Shown piece by piece: positions 5,529 through 6,660 of a DNA stretch of 6,660 nucleotides. A program made the translations under genes and the position numbers. Each line of letters begins with the position of its first letter. Position 1 is the first letter of the stretch. Source of the DNA: Endomicrobiia bacterium (lineage in GTDB: Bacteria; Elusimicrobiota; Endomicrobiia; PHAN01); the NCBI GenBank assembly GCA_030018875.1, contig JASEHK010000080.1, positions 1 to 6,660 on the forward strand, written 5' to 3'. The notes under the pieces were generated by a model that ran no database searches, was not told the origin of the DNA, and was given only the letters and a program-made list of their open reading frames with translations.

Positions 5529-6658
5529 GATTTTATCTTGCGTCCGCCGCGGGACCGTATGAGTGAACGTTGTAGTTCGAGTATCCGCGCCAGCCGCTCC
5601 TCTTTCGCGCTTTGGGAAACGTCGTCGGCAAGGCGTCCTGATGCCGTGCCCTCGCGGGGAGAATATTTGAAAGCGAAAAAACCGTCTAAGCGGGCGGCCT
5701 CGGCGAGGGAAAACGTATCCATAAAATCCGACTCGGTTTCGGTGGGAGAGCCGACGATAATGTCTGTGGTTATCGCAGCCGCAGGGCACTCCTTTCTTAT
5801 TTTTGCGACGAGAGAAAGGTATCCGTCGCGGGTGTAGCCGCGATTCATAAGAGCGAGAATTCTGTCCGAACCCGACTGAACGGGAAGATGGAAAATTTTT
5901 CGGACTTTCGGTTCCCGCGCGGCGGCGATTATTATTTCGTCGCTCATATCTTTCGGGTGACTCGTAAGAAAGCCGATGCTTTCGACTCCGGAAACGGATG
6001 CGGCCATATTTATGAGCGCGGCGAAACCCACTCCATCCGACGAATACGAATTGACGTTCTGCCCCAGAAGCGTTATGCGTCCGATACCTTTCGATGCCAG
6101 AGATGATATTTCATCGAGAATCTCCGCGCTCGCTCGGTGTCGCGCGGGCCCGCGGACATAAGGGACTATGCAATACGAGCAAAAATTGGAGCAACCGCGC
6201 GAAATAGTCACGAACTCCGAAGCGCCCGATGAGCGTACCGAGAGGCAATTCTCCGACGGAACGCCCGCTCTATTATTTCTGTCGGCGGCGGGACTCTTTT
6301 TTTCGGTCATTCCCGGAGAACTGACGACATCGGCGAAGCGCTCTATCTCCTGCGCCGGAACAACGCCGTCGAGGTGCGGAAATCTCTTTTTGAGCGACTC
6401 GCCAAGACGCGATGCAACGCATCCCATAAGATAGATGCGCGCGGCGGGATTGTTTTTTTTGAAGTTTTTCAGAGTGCCGATGTAAGAGAGCGCCCTGTCC
6501 TCGGCGTGCTGTCTGACCGTGCAGGTGTTTACGACCACAACGTCGGCCTCTTGTGCGGCATCGGCGAGATAATACCCGCAACTTTCAAGACAGCCCGCCG
6601 CGAAATCGGAATCAGCGACGTTCATCTGACAACCGAAAGTTTTAATGAAATACTTCAT
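5525..6658 (-). CDS. miaB: tRNA-2-methylthio-N6-isopentenyladenosine synthase MiaB, lacking TRAM domain
   Basis: MiaB is a two-cluster radical-SAM enzyme that adds a methylthio group to i6A at position 37 of tRNAs reading codons that begin with U. The N-terminal UPF0004 domain has its three cluster ligands: Cys10 (KTFGCQMN), Cys46 (NTCTVR) and Cys80 (MGCVAS). The radical-SAM motif is RGCSNFCSYC, with Cys156, Cys160 and Cys163, followed by IVPYVRG. LLGQNVNSY (198-205 region), TSHPKD and LPVQSGSD are characteristic of MiaB rather than RimO or MtaB. At 377 residues it is about 60-90 shorter than usual. It stops after the ELQRSLIRSR helix, exactly where the RNA-binding TRAM domain should begin. 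The stop overlaps the next gene's ATG, so the end looks like a genuine gene boundary. The start MKYFIKTFGC is the normal family start, but lies two bases from the window edge, so its promoter or upstream gene is not visible. Confidence 0.93.
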   Translation of the reverse strand: MKYFIKTFGCQMNVADSDFAAGCLESCGYYLADAAQEADVVVVNTCTVRQHAEDRALSYIGTLKNFKKNNPAARIYLMGCVASRLGESLKKRFPHLDGVVPAQEIERFADVVSSPGMTEKKSPAADRNNRAGVPSENCLSVRSSGASEFVTISRGCSNFCSYCIVPYVRGPARHRASAEILDEISSLASKGIGRITLLGQNVNSYSSDGVGFAALINMAASVSGVESIGFLTSHPKDMSDEIIIAAAREPKVRKIFHLPVQSGSDRILALMNRGYTRDGYLSLVAKIRKECPAAAITTDIIVGSPTETESDFMDTFSLAEAARLDGFFAFKYSPREGTASGRLADDVSQSAKEERLARILELQRSLIRSRGGRKIKS

Positions 6659-6660
6659 TG

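Noticed and set aside
5529..5789. 87-residue N-terminal extension of the transglycosylase
   Set aside because: It is an arginine-rich shadow of the miaB 3' end. The Met at 5528 gives a normal anchor segment and an ATGA junction with miaB.
6270..6460. Runs of T on the plus strand (near 6298 and 6449) as possible terminators
   Set aside because: They lie inside miaB, encode lysine-rich stretches on the minus strand, and have no adjacent GC-rich hairpin.
1..6660. CRISPR arrays, insertion sequences, toxin-antitoxin or defence genes
   Set aside because: No spaced direct repeats, transposase or nuclease motifs of such systems were seen. The coding space is filled by housekeeping genes.

Overview
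The window is one dense, single-strand gene cluster; everything I can support reads on the minus strand. In transcription order it runs: miaB (radical-SAM tRNA methylthiotransferase, 6658 to 5525), a short membrane-anchored lytic transglycosylase (5528 to 4944), mutS (4971 to 2314), a PilZ-domain protein with a cysteine-rich tail (2269 to 1838), mutL (1851 to 100), and a tRNA-Arg(UCG)-like gene (98 to 27). Adjacent reading frames overlap at three of the four protein-gene junctions: a 4-nt ATGA overlap for miaB/transglycosylase, 28 nt for transglycosylase/mutS, and 14 nt for pilZ/mutL. The exception is a 44-nt mutS-pilZ gap, which holds a perfect 16-bp tandem duplication and a 15-codon ORF bridging stop to start. 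The tRNA begins one base after the mutL stop codon. I found no promoter or terminator, so the natural reading is one polycistronic transcript entering from beyond the right edge and leaving past the left edge.

The organism is a bacterium using the standard code, with moderately high GC by eye. The miaB-mutS-mutL neighbourhood recurs in several bacterial phyla. MutL carries endonuclease-type C-terminal motifs, as in bacteria with nick-directing MutL and no MutH. The transglycosylase is compatible with a peptidoglycan-containing, probably diderm, cell. The phylum cannot be fixed from this sequence; the inserted PilZ gene and the mosaic features hint at a less-studied lineage.

Functionally, MutS and MutL form the mismatch-repair pair: MutS detects the mismatch and MutL is recruited and nicks. 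MiaB modifies position 37 of tRNAs reading U-starting codons. The transglycosylase cleaves peptidoglycan, and the PilZ protein is a probable cyclic-di-GMP receptor. The last two have no known role in repair; their presence may be simple operon co-habitation.

The features most worth a second look are: MiaB ends before the expected TRAM domain, at a clean ATGA gene junction; the PilZ protein has a four-cysteine C-terminal cluster; the tRNA has a badly mismatched acceptor stem and abuts the mutL stop; and the tandem repeat lies across the mutS stop. I do not see a convincing new defence or mobile system. This is mainly a housekeeping operon with unusual details.
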